64,000 nt of DNA from positions 29,999 to 93,998 of the forward strand of contig NZ_CAJPVH010000020.1 of NCBI RefSeq assembly GCF_905397395.1. Reading direction: 5' to 3'. Origin of the DNA: Cupriavidus campinensis (GTDB lineage: Bacteria; Pseudomonadota; Gammaproteobacteria; Burkholderiales; Burkholderiaceae). Below are positions 50,677 through 58,249 of the stretch, one piece after another; within the stretch, counting starts at the first letter, position 1; each line of letters begins with the position of its first letter. The notes under the pieces are model-generated. The model searched no databases, was not told the origin of the DNA, and worked only from the letters and a program-made list of their open reading frames with translations. Both the position numbers and the translations under genes were made by a program.

Positions 50677-51609
50677 GTGCGCCATCCTGATCCGCAGATG
50701 TGGCGGTCCGCCGCCGACCAACGCGCCTATGAGGACGCCCGCCGCAACGTGCGCGCGCTGCGTGGCTTCTATATCCACCTGACGCTCTACGTGGTGGTCA
50801 ACACCATCCTCGTGCTCTGGAACGTGTTCGGCGCCTCGCACCGGCCCTGGTCCGGTGCGCCGCTGCTGGGCTGGGGACTGGGGCTGACCGCCCACGGCGT
50901 GCTGGTCTGGAGCCGTGTGGGCCTGCTCGGGCGCCGCTGGGAGGAGCGCAAGATCGCCGAGTACATGGCGCGCGAGCAGGTGCGCACGCTCTCCACCGAG
51001 AAGCAGCTGGTGGAGGCGCAGATGCGGCTGCTGCAGGCCCAGATCGAGCCGCATTTCCTGTTCAATACGCTGGCCAATGTGGTGAGCCTGATCGAGCCGG
51101 CGCCGCGCAAGGCCACGCTGATGCTCGAACACTTCATCGCCTACCTGCGCGCGTCGCTGGCCGCGAGCCGGGCTACGCAGGGCACGGTGGCGCAGGAGGC
51201 CACGCTGCTGCGCGACTACCTCGCCCTGATCAAGATCCGCATGGGCGAGCGGCTCCAGTACCGGATCGACGTGGACCCGGCGCTGAACGAGGTGCCGCTG
51301 GCGCCGATGCTGCTGCAGCCGGTGGTGGAGAACGCGATCCGGCACGGGCTGGAGCCGAAGATCGAGGGCGGGCACCTGACCGTGCGGCTGACGCGGCGCG
51401 GCGGGCGCATGCTGGCTTCGATCGAGGATGACGGCATGGGCTTCCGGCCATCGGCCAGCGCCGGCGTGGGGCTGTCCAACCTGCGCGACCGGCTGGCCGT
51501 GCTCTACGACGGCGAGGCGCAGGTGCGCATCGTGGAGCGCTCGCCCGGCACGGCCGTCCACATCGACATTCCGCTGTCCGCCCCCTTCCGAAACGGAGAG
51601 ACCCCATGA
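50677..51609 (+). CDS. LytS/AlgZ-type sensor histidine kinase with N-terminal 2TM domain
   Basis: A 310-residue kinase. The GTG gives a 30-residue leader; an ATG seven codons later (MWRSAADQRAYEDARRNVRAL) is equally possible since neither has a clear ribosome site. The sensor is a 2TM domain: helices about 33-51 and 64-80, framed by RALRGFYIHLTLYV and RRWEERKIAEYM. The catalytic part belongs to the His_kinase (LytS) family with QIEPHFLFNTLANV (phospho-acceptor His126) and an ATPase domain with VVENAIRHGLEPK and GVGLSNLRDRLAVLYDG. It overlaps its response regulator gene by ATGA. No extracellular loop is large enough for a ligand domain, so it probably senses a membrane or quinone-related signal. 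Confidence 0.9.
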   Translation: MRHPDPQMWRSAADQRAYEDARRNVRALRGFYIHLTLYVVVNTILVLWNVFGASHRPWSGAPLLGWGLGLTAHGVLVWSRVGLLGRRWEERKIAEYMAREQVRTLSTEKQLVEAQMRLLQAQIEPHFLFNTLANVVSLIEPAPRKATLMLEHFIAYLRASLAASRATQGTVAQEATLLRDYLALIKIRMGERLQYRIDVDPALNEVPLAPMLLQPVVENAIRHGLEPKIEGGHLTVRLTRRGGRMLASIEDDGMGFRPSASAGVGLSNLRDRLAVLYDGEAQVRIVERSPGTAVHIDIPLSAPFRNGETP

Positions 51610-52400
51610 CCCGGACGCCCACCGCGCTGATCGCCGATGACGAGGAACACCTGCGCACGCACCTGCGCGGCAAGCTGGAGCGGTTGTGGCCCGAGTTGCG
51701 CATCGTGGGAGAGGCGGCCAATGGCGTGGAGGCCGCGCAGGCCATCGCGCAACTGGCGCCGGCGGTGGCCTTTCTCGATATCAAGATGCCGGGGCTGTCC
51801 GGGCTGGAGGTGGCGCAGGGCATCGAGACCGACACGCGGGTGGTCTTCGTCACCGCCTTCGACCAGTACGCGCTGGACGCCTTCGAGCGCGAGGCCGTGG
51901 ACTATCTCGTCAAGCCGGTCACGGACGAGCGCCTGGCGCGGTCCGTGGAGCGGCTGCGCAAGGCCTTCCAGGAGGCGGCGCCCCTGCCGGAGCTGGCGCA
52001 GCTGCTGAGCCAGCTCACGCGCGGCCCGGCCCGCCCGGAGGCCGGCGCGCCGCCGCTGCGCTGGGTGCGGGCGAGCCGGGGCAACACCACCAGCCACGTG
52101 CCGATCCAGGACGTGCTGTACTTCCAGGCCGACGACAAATATGTGGTGGTGCATACGCGCGACGGCGAGCACCTGATCCGCACGCCGCTGGCCGAGCTGA
52201 TGGAGGGGCTCGACCCGGACACCTTCTGGCAGGTGCATCGCTCGACCATCGTCAATATGGAATACGTGGCCGGCACGCGGCGGGACGACGCCGGGCGGCT
52301 GTTTGTGCGGCTGCAGAATCGGGAAACTCAGGGGGAAACCAAAATCGAGACCGAACTGCCGGTCTCGCGCGCCTACGCGCATCGCTTCCGCCAGATGTAG
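51606..52400 (+). CDS. LytTR-family response regulator
   Basis: A 264-residue regulator with GGAGAGA before the ATG that overlaps the kinase stop. The receiver domain has the acidic pair DDEE (residues 11-14), phospho-acceptor Asp58 in AFLDIKMPG, and the conserved Lys in DYLVKPV. After a linker the LytTR DNA-binding domain starts near residue 155 (IQDVLYFQADDKYVVVHTRDGEHLIRTPLAELMEGLDPDTFWQVHRSTIVNMEYV). This is an AlgR/LytR-type output. It is the only apparent partner of the upstream kinase; target genes are unknown, though the divergent-facing 2TM protein downstream is a natural candidate for functional linkage. Confidence 0.93.
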   Translation: MTRTPTALIADDEEHLRTHLRGKLERLWPELRIVGEAANGVEAAQAIAQLAPAVAFLDIKMPGLSGLEVAQGIETDTRVVFVTAFDQYALDAFEREAVDYLVKPVTDERLARSVERLRKAFQEAAPLPELAQLLSQLTRGPARPEAGAPPLRWVRASRGNTTSHVPIQDVLYFQADDKYVVVHTRDGEHLIRTPLAELMEGLDPDTFWQVHRSTIVNMEYVAGTRRDDAGRLFVRLQNRETQGETKIETELPVSRAYAHRFRQM

Positions 52401-52408
52401 CGGGGGGC

Positions 52409-52747
52409 TTAGTCGCGGTTCATGAACTGGTCGATCTTGCGGGACTCCCAGTCGCGCCCACGTTGCGAGACGCGCCACCACACCAGCAGGCCATGGATCG
52501 CCAGCCCCAGCCCCCAGGCCAGCGTGGTGGTGAGCGGCCACGGCCAGCCGGCTTCGACCGACCGGTGCGCCCAGTCTGGCGACGGCATGAACAGGAAGCG
52601 GAACCAGAGCCATCCGTTCACGGCCAGGTAGATCAACAGGTGCAGATACCAGCCACGCAGCGCGCGGACCATGCGGTGGGCGCGCCAGTACGCCATGGCG
52701 TTCTCGTCGTCGGGGCTGGCGGGGCGGTGCATTGCGTCGTGTCGCAT
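52409..52747 (-). CDS. Stand-alone 2TM-domain membrane protein, paralogue of the kinase sensor
   Basis: A 112-residue protein; the ATG preceded by GATGAGG was preferred to one four codons upstream with no ribosome site. It is essentially the sensor domain of the neighbouring kinase without the catalytic part: RMVRALRGWYLHLLIYLAVNGWLWFRF matches RNVRALRGFYIHLTLYVVVNTILVLWN of the kinase, and AWGLGLAIHGLLVWWRVSQRGRDWESRKIDQFM matches GWGLGLTAHGVLVWSRVGLLGRRWEERKIAEYM. Two helices with both ends cytoplasmic are predicted. It converges on the response regulator gene with only 8 bases between stops. It may heterodimerise with or modulate the kinase; that is inference. Confidence 0.82.
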   Translation of the reverse strand: MRHDAMHRPASPDDENAMAYWRAHRMVRALRGWYLHLLIYLAVNGWLWFRFLFMPSPDWAHRSVEAGWPWPLTTTLAWGLGLAIHGLLVWWRVSQRGRDWESRKIDQFMNRD

Positions 52748-53039
52748 CGGAAACCTCATCGGATAGGGTGGATGAGGACAAATTACGCCGCCGGTGGGCG
52801 GGATGCCAGGGGGAGGCGCCGAATCGACGGATTCGCTTCGCGAATGACCGGAACGGGGCGCCAGTGACAGGGCGCGTTGCAAGGGAATTGAAAGCTTATG
52901 CGGGGGTAACGCGCGAGTATCGCGGCGATTAGACGCATTGGCTGGAACAGTCTGTTGCCCATCCTGTCCATTGCGTTGCAGCAATCACCACCTAATCTTC
53001 GTGTGACAGTTCTTTCGGTTACAACAAGGAGGTACCGCC

Positions 53040-53450
53040 ATGAACCTGACGCTCGAAGCCATTCTGCCCGCCCAACGTGAAACCGGCGCGGCCGTGGGGG
53101 ACTCGGTCACTGCCATTCAACACCAGGACATCGTTGTCGCGTTCTCCGCGCTGATGGCTTCGCAGCAAGTGGCGGTGCTGCACATGCTCTATCCGCGCAC
53201 CGATGCGCGCACCCACCGCAGCCTCGGCCACCTGGTCAACGCGCTGCACGGCCACGGCCTGCACCGCGTGGCGGAACTGGTGGATCAGGAAGCGCACTAC
53301 CTCGTCTTCAAGGACCCGACCGAAGCCTGGCGCGCCATGCACGAGATTCGCCATGACTCGCTGGCCATCGGCGTGCACCTGTACTACAAGGGCAAGACCG
53401 GCGACGCCGCCGAGGCGGCGCTGGACCTCGACGCTCATCGCGTGCACTGA
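53040..53450 (+). CDS. Conserved-looking hypothetical protein, 136 residues
   Basis: A 136-residue soluble protein with an excellent ribosome site (AAGGAGGT) before its ATG, so it is likely well translated. No signal peptide, membrane helix or cysteine. The sequence is helix-prone with many His residues (for example YPRTDARTHRSLGHLVNALHGHGLHRVAELVDQEAHYLVF, about 50-90) and a histidine near the end. I do not recognise a family. It has its own 292-base upstream region, which contains no other gene, and converges on the LprI-MliC-like gene. The histidine content could reflect metal binding but nothing in the pattern proves it. Confidence 0.72.
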   Translation: MNLTLEAILPAQRETGAAVGDSVTAIQHQDIVVAFSALMASQQVAVLHMLYPRTDARTHRSLGHLVNALHGHGLHRVAELVDQEAHYLVFKDPTEAWRAMHEIRHDSLAIGVHLYYKGKTGDAAEAALDLDAHRVH

Positions 53451-53473
53451 CCCCGAGGGGGCTCCCCGGGGGC

Positions 53474-54115
53474 TTACTCCGGGGCTTCCATGCGGCAGGC
53501 CATTGCCGGCTTGCCCGGTAGTTCAAGCTGGGCCTCGGGGCCCTTGTCCCACAGCATCGCCTCGCCGGCTTCGGTCGTGGCTGCATAGCGGGCCCCCGAC
53601 GCCGCGCGCGTCTGCGGCAGCAGCAGCTTCTTGTCCAGCCAGGTCAGGTAGGCGTAGCCGGGCTCGGTCTGGACGAAGGTGCCCAGGATCAGCGCGTCGG
53701 CGCCCGGGCAGCGCACCGAGAATGGCCCCCGGCTGATGCCCTTGTCGTCCTGCGTGCGCGCGCCGGCGTAGTTCTGGCGCAGCACGTGAATCCGGTCGAT
53801 GTATTCGGCGGTGGTGCAGGCGCGCGCGTCGGTGGCCTTCCAGCAGTCATTGCGGCCCTTGATCCAGCCGCGCTGCTCGGCCAGCAGTGTCTTCTTGCGG
53901 CCCGTGCTCATCGAGCGCGCATCGAGCGCCAGCCCGTACAGGCGCGTCGTTTCCTTGTCGAGCCGCGCCAGTGTGTCGTCCTTGCAGATCATCTGCTCGA
54001 TCTGGCCTTCGGCCCGCTTGCAGTCGAAGCTGGGGCTGGCGGCGTGCCCCGCGCTTGCCAGCGCGCCGAGCATGGCACATTGCGCGGTGACAGACAGGAT
54101 GCGGCGTGGAAGCAT
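53474..54115 (-). CDS. Exported LprI (DUF1311)-MliC fusion, putative lysozyme inhibitor
   Basis: A 213-residue exported protein with a signal peptide ending near SAGHAASP. The N-terminal half (about 28-112) is a DUF1311/LprI domain with conserved cysteines: FDCKRAEGQIEQMICKDDTLARLDKETTRLYGLAL, EQRGWIKGRNDC and RACTTAEYIDRI. The C-terminal half (about 130-210) looks like the MliC fold of membrane-bound c-type lysozyme inhibitors: FSVRCPGADALILGTFVQTEPGYAYLTW, then the SGARYAATTEAGEAMLWDKGPEAQL segment that holds the inhibitory Ser and Lys loops in MliC, and a closing Cys. Both domains are associated with protection against lysozyme in the periplasm. Monocistronic. Confidence 0.82.
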   Translation of the reverse strand: MLPRRILSVTAQCAMLGALASAGHAASPSFDCKRAEGQIEQMICKDDTLARLDKETTRLYGLALDARSMSTGRKKTLLAEQRGWIKGRNDCWKATDARACTTAEYIDRIHVLRQNYAGARTQDDKGISRGPFSVRCPGADALILGTFVQTEPGYAYLTWLDKKLLLPQTRAASGARYAATTEAGEAMLWDKGPEAQLELPGKPAMACRMEAPE

Positions 54116-54138
54116 GGCCAGACCTCCTCCGGGCGTGG

Positions 54139-54522
54139 TCAGCCCGCGTTGCGTTCCAGGACGACGAAGTGCTTGCGCACGGGCTCGATCACTTCAAATA
54201 TCCCTTCGAAACCGGCCGGGATCACACAGGCATTCCCGGGGCCGAACTCGCGCGCCACGCCGGCATGGTCAATGATCCGCAGCCGGCCGCTGATGACGTG
54301 GAAGAACTCCTCCTTGCCCGCCGGAAACGCAATGCGCCACGCGCCGGGCTCGCACGCCCAGATTCCGCAGTCGAAATCGCCCGCCGTGGCGCTGTAGTGC
54401 GTCCACGTGGTGCGGGCCGGATTGCCGTCGACAAGACGATCCGGCCGGGGCCGGTCGTGCGTGGGCGCAGGGTCGGCGCGGAAATCGGTGAGGGCGGGCA
54501 GGGCGGGGTGGGAATCTGACAC
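54139..54522 (-). CDS. Cupin domain protein (Cupin_3/DUF861 type)
   Basis: A 127-residue single-domain cupin. The GTG start (VSDSHPALPALTDF) is preferred over a TTG twelve codons earlier because the latter only adds an arginine-rich, non-conserved tail; neither has a clear ribosome site. The core reads TAGDFDCGIWACEPGAWRIAFPAGKEEFFHVISGRLRIIDHAGVAREFGPGNACVIPAGFEGIFEVIEPVRKHFVV, typical of the small ureidoglycine-aminohydrolase-like Cupin_3 group often annotated as unknown-function dioxygenase-fold proteins. Metal ligands are incomplete (one His in the first motif), so catalysis is uncertain. The gene is followed by the LprI-MliC-like gene 23 bases later. Confidence 0.75.
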   Translation of the reverse strand: MSDSHPALPALTDFRADPAPTHDRPRPDRLVDGNPARTTWTHYSATAGDFDCGIWACEPGAWRIAFPAGKEEFFHVISGRLRIIDHAGVAREFGPGNACVIPAGFEGIFEVIEPVRKHFVVLERNAG

Positions 54523-54926
54523 GGTGACAGGTGGGTGGCGGATGAATACAAGCCGCAAGTGTAGCGCGGCCCGTTGGCGTCACACGTGGGCAAGCGAACG
54601 GTGTCATGCGGGTGCATAAGGCACCACATGCCCGTTGCCCGCATGTCTACCAAACGTCATACGGCCTGCGGGGGTTCCGCAACAGTAATAAAACGTAATA
54701 AAAAAGTTCCAGTCGGGTTGGAACCGTTTTGCCTCGGTTGTTTCATTGAAATTGGCAGAATTTGTCGGGAGTTTGTCAGCTTTAGATGGAAGAAGCACGA
54801 GAGGACACCCCTGTCCGCGCATTACGTATGCGAATGATTCGCATTTGTACTTTTATTTACACACTCATACAATCGCGCCCCGTAGGCAGCACCACTCATA
54901 ACAGGCAGTTCACGGGGAAGAAGCAG
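54523..54926. other. 404-base intergenic region: promoter area of the siderophore receptor
   Basis: No gene is supported here. Visible elements are inverted CATGCGGG/CCCGCATG arms around 54604-54646, an A-rich stretch near 54680-54710, and the Fur-like dyad at 54828-54844. A frame open upstream of the receptor ATG lacks a start with a ribosome site. Confidence 0.6.
54828..54844. promoter_or_regulatory. Fur-box-like operator
   Basis: ATGCGAATGATTCGCAT is a perfect 17-base dyad around a central G, with the NAT-type triplets (AATGATT) characteristic of Fur boxes, 82 bases before the receptor start. AT-rich sequence TTTGTACTTTTATTTACA follows and likely contains the -10 region. Confidence 0.75.
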
Positions 54927-57203
54927 ATGAGCAAGTATTCGGAGGTATTCCGTCCCAACGTACTGGTGACCGCGCTGGCCGGCCCGATGGCCCTGATGGC
55001 CATGCAGGGCGCCGCCGCCCAGGAAGCCGCACCGGCCACGCTGGCCGCCACGCCGCCCGCCGCGTCCCGTTCCGTCCAGCAATTGCAGGATGTGACGGTC
55101 AAGGCAGTTCGCGAGGACGGCTACAAGGTCGATCAGGCGGAATCGCCGAAATTCACCGCGCCGCTGCTCGATACCCCGAAGTCCGTCACCATCGTGCCGG
55201 CGGAAGTGATCCAGCAATCGGGCTCGGTGACGTTGCAGGACGCCCTGCGCACCACCCCCGGCATTACCTTCGGCGCGGGCGAGGGCGGCAACCCGCTCGG
55301 GGACCGCCCGTTCATCCGCGGCTTCGACTCTGGCGCCAGCATCTTCGTGGACGGCGCGCGCGACGCGGGCTCGCAAACGCGCGACACCTTCAACATCGAG
55401 AACATCGAGGTCATCAAGGGCCCCAGCTCGGCCTACGGCGGCAAGGGCTCGGTGGGCGGCATGATCAACATCGTGTCGAAGCTGCCGACCAAGGAAAACT
55501 TCGTGCAGGGCTCGGTCGGGATCGGCACCGATGCCTACAAGCGTGCCACGGTCGACGGCAACTACGTCCTCAACGACAACACCGGCCTGCGCCTGAATGC
55601 CATGGCGATGGACGCCAACACGCCGGGCCGCGAAGCCGTGGGCGGCCATTCCTGGGGTTTCGCGCCGTCGGTTACGTTCGGCCTGAACAGCCCGACCAAG
55701 GTCACGCTGTCCTACTACCATCTGCAGGGCCGCGACATGCCGGACTACAGCATCCCGTATGCGCGTCCGTCGGCAACCGCCACCAAGGCCAACCCGGTGG
55801 GACCGGCCAACGTGGATCGCAACAACTTCTACGGGCTGACCAGCCGCGACTTCCGCGAGACGCAGACCGACATCGCCACGGCCATCGTCCAGCACGAATT
55901 CAGCGAGAAGCTGACCTTCCGCAACACCACGCGCTGGGGCCGCAGCAGCAACGACTACATCGTCACGAACCCTGACGACAGCCGCGGCAACGTGCCGAAC
56001 GGCTTTGTGTACCGGAGTAGTAAAAACCGTGATTCTTCGACGGACACGCTGATCAACCAGACCGATTTCATCGCCAAGTTCGACACTGGCCGTCTCAAGC
56101 ACTCGATGCTGTTCGGCTTCGAGTTCAGCCGCGACGACACGGACAACACGCCGTACAACGTGGTGCCGGGCGCCACGGGCACCACGTGCAACACCGCGCT
56201 GCTCAACAGCGGCGACTGCACGAGCCTGTACAACCCGAACCCCGGCGCGGTCTGGACCGGCCGCGTCGGCAAGATGGGCTACACGCAGACCACCAAGACC
56301 GACACGCGCGCGGTGTACCTGTTCGATACCGTCGAACTCACCAGGCAGTGGCTTATCAACGGCGGCGTGCGTTACGACAGCTACCGCACCACCTCGGCCA
56401 CGCCGGCGTACACCAACCCGAACACCAACGCGGCCGTGGCGGCGGTGAACCTGGCCAACAATTCGAGCTTCTTCAACTACCAGGCCGGCATCGTCTACAA
56501 GCCGGTGGACATTGGCAGCATCTACCTGTCGTACGGCACGGCGTCCACCCCGCCGGGCACCTCCAACGGCGACGGGTCGGACAACCTGTCGGCGCAGGTC
56601 CAGAACCTGGACCCCGAGCGCAGCCGCGCCTGGGAACTCGGCACCAAGTGGGACCTGCTCGGCAAGCGCCTGTCGCTGACCGGCGCCATCTTCCAGATCG
56701 AGAAGAACAACGCCCGCGTGGCGGTGGACGCGAACACCACGGCCAACGTCGGCAAGCAGGAAGTGCGCGGCTTCGAGCTGGGCTTCGCGGGCAGCGTGAC
56801 GGACAAGTGGAACCTGTTCGGCGGCTACACCTACCTGGACAGCGAGCTGAAGGACAACGGCCCGCAGAGCGCCAACGCGGCCAACAACGGCAACCAGTTC
56901 CCGAATACGCCCAAGAACAGCTTCAGCCTGTGGAGCACGTACCAGGTGCTGCCGGCGCTGACGGTGGGCGGCGGCGCCTACTATGTGAGCAAGGTGTACG
57001 GCAATCCGGCCAACTCGACCTATGTGCCGGCGTACTGGCGCTTCGACGCCATGGCGGCGTACCGTGTCAACAAGAATCTGACCCTGCAGCTCAATATTCA
57101 GAACTTGTTTGACAAGACGTACTACACCAAGGCATTCACGACCCACTACGCCGCACTGGCCCCGGGCCGCTTTGGTATGCTGACGGCGAACTTCCGCTTC
57201 TAA
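54927..57203 (+). CDS. TonB-dependent siderophore receptor (Fiu/FiuA-like)
   Basis: A 758-residue outer-membrane receptor. The ATG after GGGGAAGAAG gives a signal peptide ending in [10 protein letters not shown]. The TonB box/plug region includes [81 protein letters not shown] and [27 protein letters not shown]; the 22-stranded barrel ends [37 protein letters not shown] with the terminal Phe needed for insertion. The close match to Fiu/CirA-type plug signatures suggests catecholate or monomeric catechol siderophores. A Fur-like operator upstream and piuC downstream indicate iron-starvation control. Confidence 0.94.
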   Translation: MSKYSEVFRPNVLVTALAGPMALMAMQGAAAQEAAPATLAATPPAASRSVQQLQDVTVKAVREDGYKVDQAESPKFTAPLLDTPKSVTIVPAEVIQQSGSVTLQDALRTTPGITFGAGEGGNPLGDRPFIRGFDSGASIFVDGARDAGSQTRDTFNIENIEVIKGPSSAYGGKGSVGGMINIVSKLPTKENFVQGSVGIGTDAYKRATVDGNYVLNDNTGLRLNAMAMDANTPGREAVGGHSWGFAPSVTFGLNSPTKVTLSYYHLQGRDMPDYSIPYARPSATATKANPVGPANVDRNNFYGLTSRDFRETQTDIATAIVQHEFSEKLTFRNTTRWGRSSNDYIVTNPDDSRGNVPNGFVYRSSKNRDSSTDTLINQTDFIAKFDTGRLKHSMLFGFEFSRDDTDNTPYNVVPGATGTTCNTALLNSGDCTSLYNPNPGAVWTGRVGKMGYTQTTKTDTRAVYLFDTVELTRQWLINGGVRYDSYRTTSATPAYTNPNTNAAVAAVNLANNSSFFNYQAGIVYKPVDIGSIYLSYGTASTPPGTSNGDGSDNLSAQVQNLDPERSRAWELGTKWDLLGKRLSLTGAIFQIEKNNARVAVDANTTANVGKQEVRGFELGFAGSVTDKWNLFGGYTYLDSELKDNGPQSANAANNGNQFPNTPKNSFSLWSTYQVLPALTVGGGAYYVSKVYGNPANSTYVPAYWRFDAMAAYRVNKNLTLQLNIQNLFDKTYYTKAFTTHYAALAPGRFGMLTANFRF

Positions 57204-57211
57204 GCCGACCA

Positions 57212-57233
57212 CCCCCGGCGGTAACGCCGGGGG
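57212..57233 (+). promoter_or_regulatory. Stable hairpin between receptor and piuC genes, covering a G-rich site
   Basis: CCCCCGGCG (57212-57220), GTAA loop and CGCCGGGGG (57225-57233) form a perfect 9-bp stem 11 bases before the piuC start. The only Shine-Dalgarno-like G-run (57229-57234) lies in its 3' arm. It may attenuate transcription or restrain piuC translation. Confidence 0.55.
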
Positions 57234-57243
57234 GCATACCATC

Positions 57244-57927
57244 ATGATGTTGCAGATTCCGGACGTATTGTCCAAAGACCAGGTGGCCCGTTGCCGCGCG
57301 CTGATGGACGCGGCTGACTGGACCGATGGCAACCAGACCTCTGGCTATCAGTCCGCGCTGGCCAAACGCAACCTCCAGTTGCCCGAAGGGTCGCCGGTGT
57401 CGCGCGAGGTGGGCAACCTGATCCAGGACGCGCTGGCCAACAGCGCGCTGTTCTTCTCGGCGGCCCTGCCCCTGAAGGTATATCCGCCGCTGTTCAACCG
57501 CTACGAAGGCGGCCACACGTTCGGCAATCATGTCGACAACGCCATCCGCTTCCTGCGCGGCACCGACTTCCGCATCCGCAGCGACCTCTCGGCCACGCTG
57601 TTCCTGACCGAGCCCGAGGACTACGACGGTGGGGAACTCGTGGTGGAAGACACCTACGGCCAGCAGCGCGTGAAACTGCCGGCCGGCCACATGGTCCTCT
57701 ACCCGGCCACGAGCGTGCATCACGTCACGCCGGTCACACGCGGCGCGCGGGTGTCGTCATTCTTCTGGATCCAGAGCATGGTCCGCGATGACGGCGAGCG
57801 GGCGATGCTGTTCGAGCTGGACCACCGCCTGCGCCAGGTCACCGCCACGCTCGGCAACGAACACGAGGCCGTGATCGGCCTCACCGGCCTCTATCACAAC
57901 CTGCTGCGCCGCTGGGCCGACGCCTGA
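57244..57927 (+). CDS. piuC: PiuC-type Fe(II)/2-oxoglutarate-dependent hydroxylase
   Basis: A 227-residue PKHD-type dioxygenase starting at the first of two adjacent ATG codons. The iron ligands are His96 and Asp98 (GNHVDNAIR) and His159 ([20 protein letters not shown]), and Arg166 binds 2-oxoglutarate. The N-terminal [20 protein letters not shown] and [10 protein letters not shown] stretches are typical of PiuC. PiuC genes usually follow catecholate siderophore receptor genes, as here, and are thought to modify the imported siderophore or a receptor-linked component; the real substrate is not established. Expression is probably iron-regulated through the receptor promoter. Confidence 0.93.
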   Translation: MMLQIPDVLSKDQVARCRALMDAADWTDGNQTSGYQSALAKRNLQLPEGSPVSREVGNLIQDALANSALFFSAALPLKVYPPLFNRYEGGHTFGNHVDNAIRFLRGTDFRIRSDLSATLFLTEPEDYDGGELVVEDTYGQQRVKLPAGHMVLYPATSVHHVTPVTRGARVSSFFWIQSMVRDDGERAMLFELDHRLRQVTATLGNEHEAVIGLTGLYHNLLRRWADA

Positions 57928-57982
57928 GCGGCCCGGCCGCGATGGCGCTTTACTTCCACAAAAAAGCGGCCGCACAAAGAAA

Positions 57983-58010
57983 TACCCCGACGCGCGGGAT
58001 CGTCGGGGTA
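57983..58010. terminator. Hairpin serving piuC and/or the convergent trehalase gene
   Basis: TACCCCGACG and CGTCGGGGTA form a perfect 10-bp stem with an 8-base loop. On the minus strand the stem is followed by TTTCTTT, so it is a good terminator for the trehalase transcript and a weaker one for piuC. Confidence 0.72.
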
Positions 58011-58084
58011 GTAAGAGTTGCCAAGTCGTTTGGGGTCGTGTCGAGTGACCCTGGGGCAAGTGTGACCTGCGACGCTACGCCCGC

Positions 58085-58106
58085 CAATAACTCAGCTGAG
58101 TTATTG
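58085..58106. other. 22-bp perfect palindrome without loop
   Basis: Arms CAATAACTCAG and CTGAGTTATTG are exactly self-complementary, and flanking CC/GG add outer pairs after two mismatches. It lies about 160 bases after piuC in a gene-free gap. As RNA it could form a hairpin only with a strained loop, so a DNA-binding or recombination site is as plausible as a terminator. Confidence 0.7.
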
Positions 58107-58249
58107 CGGGAAACGAAGGCAAATCGGGCAAATTCCACTGCTGCGCTGCGAGATTCTGAACAAAAGAACGAAATTCCATGATGCGCACGGAAAGGCGCCG
58201 CCAGCCCCCGTGCACCCGTGGCATCACGCGTTAGGGTGAGGCGGCGCAC

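Larger units (their letters stand above)
57928..58249. other. 322-base gene-free gap between piuC and the convergent trehalase gene
   Basis: The gap holds a terminator-like hairpin and a 22-bp perfect palindrome, described separately. The rest is moderately AT-rich by local standards and contains only short frames without ribosome sites. Confidence 0.6.

Noticed and set aside
54822..57332. Very long open frame antisense to the siderophore receptor (similar ones oppose 32510-34945, 37968-40238, 41681-44293 and 586-2112)
   Set aside because: These are shadows of high-GC codon bias. The opposite strand encodes clear families with ribosome sites, while the antisense products are Arg/His/Gly/Ala-rich without recognisable motifs.
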